From: Paraburkholderia adhaesiva
GTDB taxonomy: Bacteria; Pseudomonadota; Gammaproteobacteria; Burkholderiales; Burkholderiaceae
Length of the DNA stretch: 64,000 nucleotides
Direction of reading: 5' to 3'
NCBI RefSeq assembly: GCF_021390575.1
Contig: NZ_JAJEJQ010000001.1
Coordinates: 1,774,501-1,838,500 of the forward strand
The notes beneath the pieces were generated by a model. The model was not told the DNA's origin. It was given only the letters and a program-made list of their open reading frames with translations, and did no database searches. How positions within the stretch are numbered: position 1 is the first letter of the stretch; every line of letters begins with the position of its first letter. A program made the position numbers and the translations under genes. Of this stretch, positions 47,515 to 54,725 are shown piece by piece.

Positions 47515-47591
47515 GGTGGCTGTAGCTCAGTTGGTAGAGTCCAGGATTGTGATTCCTGTTGTCGTGGGTTCGAGTCCCATCAGCCACCCCA
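47515..47591 (+). tRNA. tRNA-His (anticodon GTG)
   Basis: Full cloverleaf: acceptor arms GTGGCTG and CAGCCAC with the histidine-specific extra pair G-1:C73, D-arm GCTCAGTTGGTAGAGT, anticodon arm CAGGA-TTGTGAT-TCCTG with GTG at 47549-47551, T-arm GTGGGTTCGAGTCCCAT, and encoded CCA at 47589-47591. Confidence 0.97.
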
Positions 47592-47597
47592 GAGAAT

Positions 47598-47979
47598 TCA
47601 GACAAAAAGCCCAGTCCATGTGACTGGGCTTTTTGCTTTCGTGCGGGCGTGAGGCACCATGTAGGCATTTGCCGTCAACGCGGCGCGAATTCGGAAAGTT
47701 GCCGCCTGGCGCCATTCACCCTGGTTGCGGTGGAACAACGAGCAATCCGGATTGGTTGAGCTGTAGAGTCCGGAGCATTCGGCGCGCCAATCGGAGATAG
47801 CGTCCACCGCTGCATCATGGGCAATTCGCCGGATATGCTCGTCCTCTAACAGACAATCGCCGGACGGGTCCTTGTAGGTGCATACGAGCCTTTCGCGCCA
47901 CGAAATCGGCCGAGCAATACGCACGCACGCCGACCATCGCGACAATGGCCCAGAACACGAAGCTCCCAATTTTCTTCAT
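47598..47979 (-). pseudogene. Probable frameshifted small secreted-protein gene
   Basis: The ATG at 47979 has GGGAG upstream and opens MKKIGSFVFWAIVAMVGVRA, a good signal-like start, but that frame ends at about 47815. Another minus-strand frame, offset by one base, continues from about 47905 to 47598 with protein-like, cysteine-containing sequence (CTYKDPSGDCLLEDEHIRRI, ECSGLYSSTNPDCSLFH). One base change would join them into about 125 residues. The second frame ends inside the tRNA terminator. It may be a decayed gene or a sequencing error. Confidence 0.45.
47604..47634. terminator. Terminator after tRNA-His
   Basis: Perfect stem AAAAAGCCCAGTC/GACTGGGCTTTTT, five-base loop, 13 bases after the tRNA. 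Confidence 0.93.
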
Positions 47980-48110
47980 GTTGTGCTCCCCGTTATGCCA
48001 ATCGGCGCCAGATTACCTTGGACGTCGGACAGCACAGCCAGGCTATATGAGTCTTCTCTAACGTCGGAGAGGTCGAGGATGCTGCCCTCCGTGGCTGAGT
48101 GACAAGCGCC

Positions 48111-48383
48111 CTATTGGTCCTTTTTCACGACCAGCCACAGAAAGAACAGCGTCGCCAAGCTGACGGGGATAGCGGCCAGCCATCGCAGAAAGAAAAAGCT
48201 GACCAGGGCAAAGACTAGAAGCAAGAGTGCCTCGTATATCACGAACGCCGCCATCAAGATGAGCACAAACGCGACCCACGCGGCAGTGCTGGGCTGGTTC
48301 GAGAGCCAAATCCCTCCTGCTACCATTGCAACGCCAATCGGGTAGCGGAAGTACCAAGCGTCGGATTTTTTCGGATTCTCCAC
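48111..48383 (-). CDS. Small hydrophobic membrane protein, unknown
   Basis: 90 residues with three or four probable membrane helices (IGVAMVAGGIWLSN, AAWVAFVLILMAAFVIYEAL, LLVFALVSFFFLRW, PVSLATLFFLWLVV). The start is GTG with a weak ribosome site. No family recognised. It overlaps the first part of an opposite-strand ORF; the continuous helix pattern makes this strand the more believable in the overlap. Confidence 0.5.
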   Translation of the reverse strand: MENPKKSDAWYFRYPIGVAMVAGGIWLSNQPSTAAWVAFVLILMAAFVIYEALLLLVFALVSFFFLRWLAAIPVSLATLFFLWLVVKKDQ

Positions 48384-48415
48384 GGTGCCGCTCGAACTGG
48401 AGTTCCTGCGCGTTT

Positions 48416-48823
48416 AATTGTGGCCCTCGCGCAGGCGAATTGGTCCGAAGAAATCAGGCAGATCACGGCGTCTGCTTCAACCCCGACATCTACGAGGACA
48501 ATGTCCTTCACTTCCTCGACCGCTGCCTGTCTCATTTGACTAGCCCATTCTTGTCGGGCCGAGATGAAGATCACTACGTTGCGTTCAAAGCTGCGCTTCC
48601 AGGAGGCTTTAGTTCGAACGAGATGGGGCGCTACTGGAATCAGCACCACGAACTCATTCGTCAACGAGTCTCGCGCATAGAAGACCGGTACGTAGCCACA
48701 CCCAACTACAAAGCTTCGTACAGCGAAGATCTGGCTCAAATCTTCTCAGTACTTGATGAAATGGCTAACGAAGCAACAGTGGTTGAAGCAGCGTCGGATA
48801 AGCCTTCGCCGAGTCCGGCTTGA
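48416..48823 (+). CDS. Doubtful ORF, possible gene remnant
   Basis: The open frame runs from 48326 to 48823. Protein-like sequence begins only beyond the overlap with the opposite membrane-protein gene (for example GVCFNPDIYEDNVLHFLDRC and YWNQHHELIRQRVSRIEDRY, then a helical end SEDLAQIFSVLDEMANEA). No start codon with a ribosome site fits, and no family was recognised. It may be the 3' part of a gene whose start was lost. Confidence 0.3.
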   Translation, partial: NCGPRAGELVRRNQADHGVCFNPDIYEDNVLHFLDRCLSHLTSPFLSGRDEDHYVAFKAALPGGFSSNEMGRYWNQHHELIRQRVSRIEDRYVATPNYKASYSEDLAQIFSVLDEMANEATVVEAASDKPSPSPA

Positions 48824-49015
48824 ATGCTGTACTCGGCGGGGTAACGTCACCACCCTCCATCGATGCCAGAGCCTTGTTCGCACGAAAACTGAACCAACCC
48901 GCAACATCGAATAAATCGATACTCCCGCAGCTCAAGCTTGAACCCAGTGCCTGAGCCGCGTCTTCGATGGCCGGATAAACAGTTTGCCGACAATCCATCT
49001 AATCCAACGCCAACA

Positions 49016-50251
49016 TCATCCCCAAACCGAATCCGGCACCGTCTGCGTATCGCATGGCACCAGCGTCGCGACTGAAACGTGCGGCCAGATCAGGCCGCCG
49101 AATTTTAGAAACACCACTTGCGAATACTGGATCTGGGTCGAGGTCACCGTGATAGTGATCGGCTTGAGCAGTTCGCGCGGGGGTAATACGTCGAATACCG
49201 GGGCCGGCAGACCGGGTTTGGCTGGCGTGGCAGGTATTTTCAACACCGGATCACCGGGCTTGAACGGCGGAACCACAATCTTGTGTTCCACGGCTTCAAT
49301 CCAGAACGTGGCGTTCATGCTGACCGTGTCAGCATTCGGGTTTGTGGTGTTGGCATCGCCCTCGAGGAATGCGATGTTGTCCGCCCCGCCGCCGAATATG
49401 GGTGGTGTCGGCGTCGTGGAAACGGTGAAGGTGATGGTGCTGGTAATGGTCTGGCCCGCGATGGCGTTGCGAAGTACCTGGTTAGGGTCGTTCAGGATAT
49501 CCTGGGTAATGGTTCCTGCGGCGATGAAGGCCGTCAGGTCCTGCGGGATACGTGGCGTGTTCTTGTTGCTAGCTGTCTGGCTTATGAACGGGACGAACGT
49601 CACGTGGTTGTTGTTGATGAAGAACGGGGTAATGTTCACTGGTGGAATGGTGGGCGGTCCGTTTGTAGCTGACTTCGGATCAACACCTTGTGCATTGATG
49701 GTGGTGCCATGCGGGATCGATGCCATGCGCACCAGGGAGGCTGCGAGCTTGGGAGTGGTTTCGGTCGTGGGCACGTGCATCCAGAGGCCTGGCTCGAAGT
49801 GGATCGCGGTCGCCGCGCCATCGCCGCGACCGGTAGCCGGGTTGGTCACATCGTTGATGGCTTGCGCATACGGGACGCCATTGAGGACGATGTCGTTCTG
49901 CGCTTCCAGCCCGCGATTGGGCACGGTACCCAGCGACAACGCAAAAGACAGTTTTTCGTGTGTCAAATTGAGTTCGAGCACGTTCTCGCTGGGGGGCGCC
50001 GGTGGCGCTGGGATGACGGTGTTGGTGAAGGTGGTCGTGGTCGGCGCTGCGCTGTTGGGGCGGAATATCGTATTGAAGCCCGTGCCGCAGAAGGTTCCCT
50101 TGAAGTGGGACAGTGCGATCCCCAGCGGGGCTTCGGGCTTCAAGACGCCGACCACACCCTCCGGCAGCACTTCGCGTATCTTGAAGTTTTCTGGCAGTGA
50201 AACTAGTGGCTTGATCGTTTCAACCAATGGTTTATTTGCTTCGTTTTCCAT
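49016..50251 (-). CDS. Orphan lipocalin/nitrobindin-like beta-rich protein, unknown function
   Basis: 411 residues, no signal peptide or membrane helix. The N-terminal half reads like a heme/lipid-binding beta-barrel: FKGTFCGTGFNTIFRP (about 50-65), ELNLTHEKLSFALSLGTVPN, then AIHFEPGLWMHVPTTETTP and RMASIPHGTTINAQG (about 150-190). The C-terminal half is Thr/Pro/Ile-rich and beta-like. I recall similar FEPGLWMxVP...SIPHGTT proteins in scattered bacteria and fungi without assigned function; that is memory, not a search. The ATG follows a purine-poor leader after 450 bases of AT-rich DNA. Composition is less GC-rich than its neighbours, suggesting acquisition by transfer. No partner gene adjoins. 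Confidence 0.75.
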   Translation of the reverse strand: MENEANKPLVETIKPLVSLPENFKIREVLPEGVVGVLKPEAPLGIALSHFKGTFCGTGFNTIFRPNSAAPTTTTFTNTVIPAPPAPPSENVLELNLTHEKLSFALSLGTVPNRGLEAQNDIVLNGVPYAQAINDVTNPATGRGDGAATAIHFEPGLWMHVPTTETTPKLAASLVRMASIPHGTTINAQGVDPKSATNGPPTIPPVNITPFFINNNHVTFVPFISQTASNKNTPRIPQDLTAFIAAGTITQDILNDPNQVLRNAIAGQTITSTITFTVSTTPTPPIFGGGADNIAFLEGDANTTNPNADTVSMNATFWIEAVEHKIVVPPFKPGDPVLKIPATPAKPGLPAPVFDVLPPRELLKPITITVTSTQIQYSQVVFLKFGGLIWPHVSVATLVPCDTQTVPDSVWG

Positions 50252-50703
50252 GATGAGATAATCCTGGTTATGTTTCAGTTAACAAATCCTTGGATTGTTT
50301 ACTCGAATGAATTCAATCTGATGTTACGCACTCCGTAATTCACCGAGTGCAGTAATACTTCCACATCTACTTCACCACAATTAAATGCAGCATCTCACCC
50401 GGTTATTTTTTATGACGCGTTTTATTAAATATGACATCCACTACTGAAAAACATAACATTTGATAACGCTCTATATAAGCGATCTCTGCACACGTATTTT
50501 TCAGATTGCTTTATCTTCCTTTCTTGTACAAATTGTACGTAGTGCAAAATATGACGCATTTAGCGATGCGTATATCGGTAAAAATAGATCAAAAAAAATC
50601 GATGTGGCAAATTTTTATCGCGTGAATTTTCGATAAAAATATTTAGCTCCCCCGCTCGGGATTCGTTCCGAAACGAATGCGTCTTCAGGTGTTTCCTCAT
50701 ATA
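50252..50703. promoter_or_regulatory. AT-rich leader of the orphan gene with several dyads
   Basis: About 450 bases far more AT-rich than the rest of the window. Perfect or near-perfect dyads: GTACAAATTGTAC (50526-50538), ACGCAT-N6-ATGCGT (50554-50571) and ATTCGTT-CCGA-AACGAAT (50661-50678). No ORF. Probably the promoter and operator region of the minus-strand orphan gene, possibly silenced by an H-NS-like protein as AT-rich acquired DNA often is (inference). Confidence 0.55.
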
Positions 50704-50925
50704 TCAGCCACCGGACTGTTCCACTAGCCAGTCGATTAATGCTCGCATTTTCGGCGGGAGGAGCCGGTTCGGCGGATACAGCAGCCAGACAGGCCCGCTA
50801 TAAGCGCGTGGCTCGAACGCCCATTCGGGCAGTACCTGGACCAGCCTGCCGGCACGGAGGTCGTCTCCTACCGCAAACTCCGGCGGGCTTGCCACGCCCC
50901 AATCCTCCAGCGCAGCCTCACGCCG
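50704..50925 (-). pseudogene. C-terminal remnant of a LysR-family regulator
   Basis: About 70 codons ending at a normal stop: EDWGVASPPEFAVGDDLRAG, VQVLPEWAFEPRAYSGPVWL, YPPNRLLPPKMRALIDWLVE, all typical of the end of a LysR effector domain. The DNA-binding domain and most of the effector domain are missing; the sequence upstream switches to a different gene fragment. Confidence 0.7.
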
Positions 50926-50933
50926 TGCTAGCG

Positions 50934-51110
50934 ATGACCGCCGTGCAATCGGGCGTTGTTTCGTTCGGCTGTGCCGTGCTCGCTCTGACCGTTGCGAGAT
51001 CGCAATGGCAGCCCTTGCCTGCGTTCGCCGGCTATGAGCGTTTCTGGATGATCGTCATGTATCTGGTCGCGGGCTGTACGTTGCTCGCATTCTTCGTGCA
51101 GAACTATGTA
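50934..51110 (+). pseudogene. Internal fragment of a DMT (EamA) transporter
   Basis: 58 codons, MTAVQSGVVSFGCAVLALTV to YLVAGCTLLAFFVQNY, matching the second half of EamA-type drug/metabolite transporters (helix, loop, then AFFVQ). Homology stops abruptly after FVQNY at about 51107; N- and C-terminal parts are absent. With the LysR remnant it forms the scar of a divergent pair. Confidence 0.6.
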
Positions 51111-51342
51111 TGCAATAGGCATGATCCGACCCAAAGCAGCCTTTACAGGCTCTCTCGACTTCGGCGGCGACAATCGAACAGACGTTGCGGCAAACCCGCT
51201 GCGTCTCGAAACAATCGGCGCAAGGCGCCACGCAATCGCGGGGGCGCGAGCCCCCTCCCAAATGAAGGCCGCAGACGCACACTCGTTGCCTGAAACGGCG
51301 TCGTGAGAATGCCGGGCACACCCACCGGACGGTGCTGCTGGG

Positions 51343-51648
51343 TCACATGAATTGCAGCTCAAAAAGAACCTGTGCGGACGACTGTCCAGGTTCCACCGAA
51401 CGACTGCCCCAGCGATCGAACGTCGAATCAATCTGATGATTCACTGTGCCTGCCGGCGTGCGGCCAAATCCAGGCTGGATTGCGCGTAGCCGGAACGCAG
51501 TCGGTATCGCATTCGGCTGCCACTTGCAACCAGGCGCAAGCACCTCCCAGTACCGTTCGCCGTTCACGCGCCCCTGTTGTGGCATGATTTCAAACGCTGC
51601 ACCGGCAGTTTCGTTCGTAATCCGCGCGGTAAACCAGGGTGGATACAT
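51343..51648 (-). CDS. Unknown small ORF beside the efflux operon
   Basis: 101 residues from the ATG at 51648 (MYPPWFTARITNETAGAAFE, later VNGERYWEVLAPGCKWQP and STFDRWGSRSVEPGQSSAQV). The composition is protein-like and unlike an antisense shadow, but there is no ribosome site and no recognised family. It ends 232 bases from the transporter fragment and diverges from the RND operon. Confidence 0.4.
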   Translation of the reverse strand: MYPPWFTARITNETAGAAFEIMPQQGRVNGERYWEVLAPGCKWQPNAIPTAFRLRAIQPGFGRTPAGTVNHQIDSTFDRWGSRSVEPGQSSAQVLFELQFM

Positions 51649-51733
51649 GATCGATGACGTCAACCGCGGTTTCAGTCGCAGTCGATTGCACTGGCATTCG
51701 CGCAGCGCGCCTCGCCGCCATGCAACCGATGAG

Positions 51734-53224
51734 ATGGTCACGCGTGCTGCATTGATCACTGTCCTGATCACCGTTTCCGGCTGCACGGTCGGCCCTGATT
51801 ACCACACGCCCGCCCCGCCCGCTACCGACGCCTACACGTCCACACCCCTACCCGATCAGACGGCCTCGTCGCCGGGCGCATCAGGCAGCCCGCAACAGTT
51901 CGTGGCCGGCCTCGACATTCCGGCCCAGTGGTGGACGCTCTTTCATTGCGAGCCCCTCGACGCCCTGATCCGCGAAGCGCTCGCCAACAGCCCCAACGTC
52001 GCCGCGGCGCAAGCCGCGCTCAGGCAGGCCGGCGAGAATCTTCGCGCGCAAATCGGCACCACGCTGTATCCGTCCGTCGACGCGAAGGCCAATGCGACGC
52101 GCGAGAAATTCAACGGCGTCACGTTCGGCGAGCCACAGCTCACGGAAGTGCTGAACCTCTATAACGCCTCGGTGAACGTGTCGTACAACCTCGATGTGTT
52201 CGGCGGCGGAAGGCGCGAACTGGAATCGCTGCGCTCGCAGGTCGATTACCAGGGCTTTCAGTTGCGGGCGGCGTATCTCGCGTTGTCCGCAAACATCGTG
52301 ACGGCGGCCATCAAGGAAGCCTCACTGCGCGAGCAGATCGACGCCACCGCGCGCATCGCCGACGACGAAGACGCGCAGCTCGGCGTATTGCGCCAGCAGT
52401 TCGGACTGGGCGGCGTGAGCCGCGTCGCCGTGCTTTCACAGGAAACGCTCGTGGCGCAGACACGCGCAACATTGCCGCCGCTGCGTCAGTCGCTCGATCA
52501 GACGCGTCACCAGCTCGCGGTCCTTGCGGGCAAACTGCCGAGCGATTCGGACGTGCCTGAGTTCAGGCTGTCGATGTTCACGCTGCCGCAAACGCTGCCG
52601 GTCAGTGTGCCGTCGTCGCTCGTGCGGCAGCGTCCCGACATTCTCGCCGCCGACGCCACGCTGCATCAGGCGAGCGCCCAAGTGGGCGTCGCGACGGCAA
52701 ACATGTATCCACAGCTCACGCTCTCCGCGAGTTACGGTCCGCAGGCGTTGACGCCCGCGGGCCTTCTCAAGTACGCCGATATGATCTGGAACATCGGCGC
52801 AGGCATCACACAGCCGATCTTTCACGGCGGCCAGCTAAGCGCGCAAAAGCGCGCAGCAGAAGCTGCATTCGATCAGGCCAATGCGCAATACCGGCAAACG
52901 GTGCTGCTCGCGTTCCAGAATGTCGCCGACACATTGCGCGCGCTCGAACACGATGCAACCGGTCTGCGCGCTCAGACGGAAGCATGGCACGCGGCCAGCG
53001 GTTCGCTCGACCTGACGCGCGGTCAGTTTCGCCTCGGCGGCGTCAGCTATCTGGCGCTGCTCGACGCGCAGCGTCAATACCAGCAGACCGTTGTGAATCT
53101 CGCGCAGGCGCAAGCCGCGCGCTACGCGGACACGGCGGCGCTGTTCCAGGCGCTTGGCGGCGGCTGGTGGAACAACACGGCGACGAGCGAGGCAACCCAG
53201 TCCACGCCGGTTACGCCGAAGTGA
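51734..53224 (+). CDS. RND efflux outer-membrane lipoprotein, NodT/OprM family
   Basis: 496 residues: lipoprotein signal with lipobox VSGC and CTVGPDYHTP, the conserved start of the family, then two OEP repeats forming the TolC-like channel (SPNVAAAQAALRQAGENLRA; RQRPDILAADATLHQASAQV; GGVSYLALLDAQRQYQQTVV). It exports substrates through the outer membrane with the following adaptor and pump. The ATG at 51734 was chosen to give the lipoprotein signal; the longer open frame upstream is not coding. Upstream, 51650-51733 must hold the promoter. Confidence 0.9.
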   Translation: MVTRAALITVLITVSGCTVGPDYHTPAPPATDAYTSTPLPDQTASSPGASGSPQQFVAGLDIPAQWWTLFHCEPLDALIREALANSPNVAAAQAALRQAGENLRAQIGTTLYPSVDAKANATREKFNGVTFGEPQLTEVLNLYNASVNVSYNLDVFGGGRRELESLRSQVDYQGFQLRAAYLALSANIVTAAIKEASLREQIDATARIADDEDAQLGVLRQQFGLGGVSRVAVLSQETLVAQTRATLPPLRQSLDQTRHQLAVLAGKLPSDSDVPEFRLSMFTLPQTLPVSVPSSLVRQRPDILAADATLHQASAQVGVATANMYPQLTLSASYGPQALTPAGLLKYADMIWNIGAGITQPIFHGGQLSAQKRAAEAAFDQANAQYRQTVLLAFQNVADTLRALEHDATGLRAQTEAWHAASGSLDLTRGQFRLGGVSYLALLDAQRQYQQTVVNLAQAQAARYADTAALFQALGGGWWNNTATSEATQSTPVTPK

Positions 53225-53294
53225 ATTTCTCGCGGTAGCCGCGCGTCGCATGCGATCAGACCGCAGCAGCGCCGGACGAGCAAGTGCCTCAGTT

Positions 53295-53540
53295 GTCGAC
53301 CGGAGTTAGCGCTTTAGCTGTCGGCGGGAGTTAGCGCTTCAGCGCTTACTCCCGCCCCATGCAGAGCACTTACTCAGGTCCCATGCAAAGCGGTCGACCT
53401 GAGTTAGCGCTTCAGCTGTCGGCCGGAGTTAGCGCTTCAGCGCTCACTTCGGCCCCATGCAGAGCACTTACTCCGGTCCCACCCAAAGCTGTCGACGGGA
53501 GTCCGCGCTTTAGCGCTCACTCCCGCCCCACGCAGAACTG
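53295..53540. repeat. 98-bp tandem array of nested palindromic repeats
   Basis: Two full 98-bp units start at GTCGAC 53295 and 53393, and a third, partial one starts at 53491. Each full unit is an outer element split by a complete inner element (GTCGGC then an imperfect palindrome, then CCCATGCAGAGC). Complete palindromes: 53325-53354 (arms CGGGAGTTAGCGCT and AGCGCTTACTCCCG), 53421-53454 and 53496-53525. Outer halves flank them (for example GAGTTAGCGCTTCAGCT and ACTTACTCCGG). The array fills the gap between the first two efflux genes. Related copies lie at 33864-33963. Confidence 0.85.
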
Positions 53541-53562
53541 TTTGTCCTGCAAGGACGCGACG

Positions 53563-54714
53563 ATGACGACGAAAAAACCGATGGCAAAGCGGATGATCAT
53601 CATGCTGATCTGCGTTGGCCTGCTGCTCGGCGCACTGGTCGGCTTCAATCTCTTCCGGGCGCACATGATCAAGCAGTTCATGGCGAGCAACGCAGCGCCG
53701 CCTGCCACCGTTACGGCCGCTGTCGCAAGCTATCAGACATGGCAGCCACAGCTTGCCGCCGTGGGCAGTCTGCGCGCGGTGCGCGGCGTCGAGGTGACGA
53801 CGGAAGTGGCCGGGCTCGTGCGCGAGATCGCGTTTAACTCTGGCCAGGAGGTGAAGACCGGCCAGGTGCTCGTGCGTCTGAACGACGATTCGGATCGTGC
53901 GCAGCTCGCGTCCCTGCAAGCAGCGGCCGAACTTGCGCAAACGGTCTACAAGCGCGACCAGGCGCAGTTCGGCATTCAGGCGATTGCCAAGGCGCAGCTC
54001 GACGCCGATGCCGCCGACCTGAAAAGCAAAAGAGCCCAGGTCGATCAACAGGCCGCCCTAGTCGAAAAGAAGACGATACGCGCGCCGTTCGCGGGGCGCG
54101 TCGGTATCACAACGGTCAACCCCGGCCAGTACATCAATCCGGGCGATGCCATCGTCACGCTTCAAGCCATCGACCCGATTTACGCCGACTTCTATCTGCC
54201 GCAAAAGCAACTCGGGCAATTGCAGGTCGGCCAGGCCATCGTCGTCGATACGGATGCGTTCGGCAATCGCGCGTTCGACGGCAAGATCCGCTCGATCAAT
54301 CCACGCGTGGACAGCGCGACGCGCAACGTGCAGATCGAGGCGACCGTCGACAATCGCGAGCGCAAGCTACTGCCCGGCATGTATGCGAACGTCAAGATCG
54401 ATGCGGGCACCGTGGAGCGCTATCTGACCTTGCCGCAAACGGCGATCACCTATAACCCGTATGGCGCGACGGTGTTCGTCGTGAAGCCTGGCCAGCAAAA
54501 GAATGCGCAAGGCAAGGTCATGCCCGTCGCGCAACAGGTATTCGTTACGCCGGGTCCGACGCGCGGCGACCAGGTCGCGATTCTCAAAGGCATCAACGAA
54601 GGCACGCAGGTCGTAACGAGCGGCCAGCTGAAACTGAAAAACGGCACGCCACTGGTGATCGACAACCGCGTGCTGCCTGCGGACAACCCGAATCCGGCGC
54701 CTCAGGAACAATAA
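53563..54714 (+). CDS. RND efflux periplasmic adaptor (membrane fusion protein)
   Basis: 383 residues. An N-terminal membrane anchor (MIIMLICVGLLLGALVGFNL) precedes the HlyD-like order: barrel-sandwich half motif (VRGVEVTTEVAGLVREIAFN), coiled-coil hairpin (about 105-145), second lipoyl half (IRAPFAGRVGITTVNPGQYI) and beta-barrel (LLPGMYANVKIDAG). It resembles adaptors of the MexH/MexC group. The ATG has AAGGA nine bases upstream; a longer open frame begins inside the repeat array and is rejected. Confidence 0.92.
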   Translation: MTTKKPMAKRMIIMLICVGLLLGALVGFNLFRAHMIKQFMASNAAPPATVTAAVASYQTWQPQLAAVGSLRAVRGVEVTTEVAGLVREIAFNSGQEVKTGQVLVRLNDDSDRAQLASLQAAAELAQTVYKRDQAQFGIQAIAKAQLDADAADLKSKRAQVDQQAALVEKKTIRAPFAGRVGITTVNPGQYINPGDAIVTLQAIDPIYADFYLPQKQLGQLQVGQAIVVDTDAFGNRAFDGKIRSINPRVDSATRNVQIEATVDNRERKLLPGMYANVKIDAGTVERYLTLPQTAITYNPYGATVFVVKPGQQKNAQGKVMPVAQQVFVTPGPTRGDQVAILKGINEGTQVVTSGQLKLKNGTPLVIDNRVLPADNPNPAPQEQ

Positions 54715-54725
54715 AAGGCTGCGCG

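Noticed and set aside
48320..48739. 139-codon minus-strand ORF
   Set aside because: Overlaps the membrane-protein ORF in another frame and is antisense to the plus-strand ORF, with no coherent domain.
48765..48998. Minus-strand ORF that might be a ParS/MbcA-type antitoxin (DUF2384)
   Set aside because: One stretch vaguely recalls the family (WFSFRANKAL) but there is no ribosome site, no toxin partner and the remaining sequence does not fit.
53295..53540. CRISPR array
   Set aside because: Period is regular at 98 bp but there are no unique spacers; the whole unit repeats, and no cas genes are present.
53359..53562. Longer N-terminus for the efflux adaptor
   Set aside because: These codons run through the palindromic repeat array; the ATG at 53563 has a ribosome site and the expected membrane anchor.
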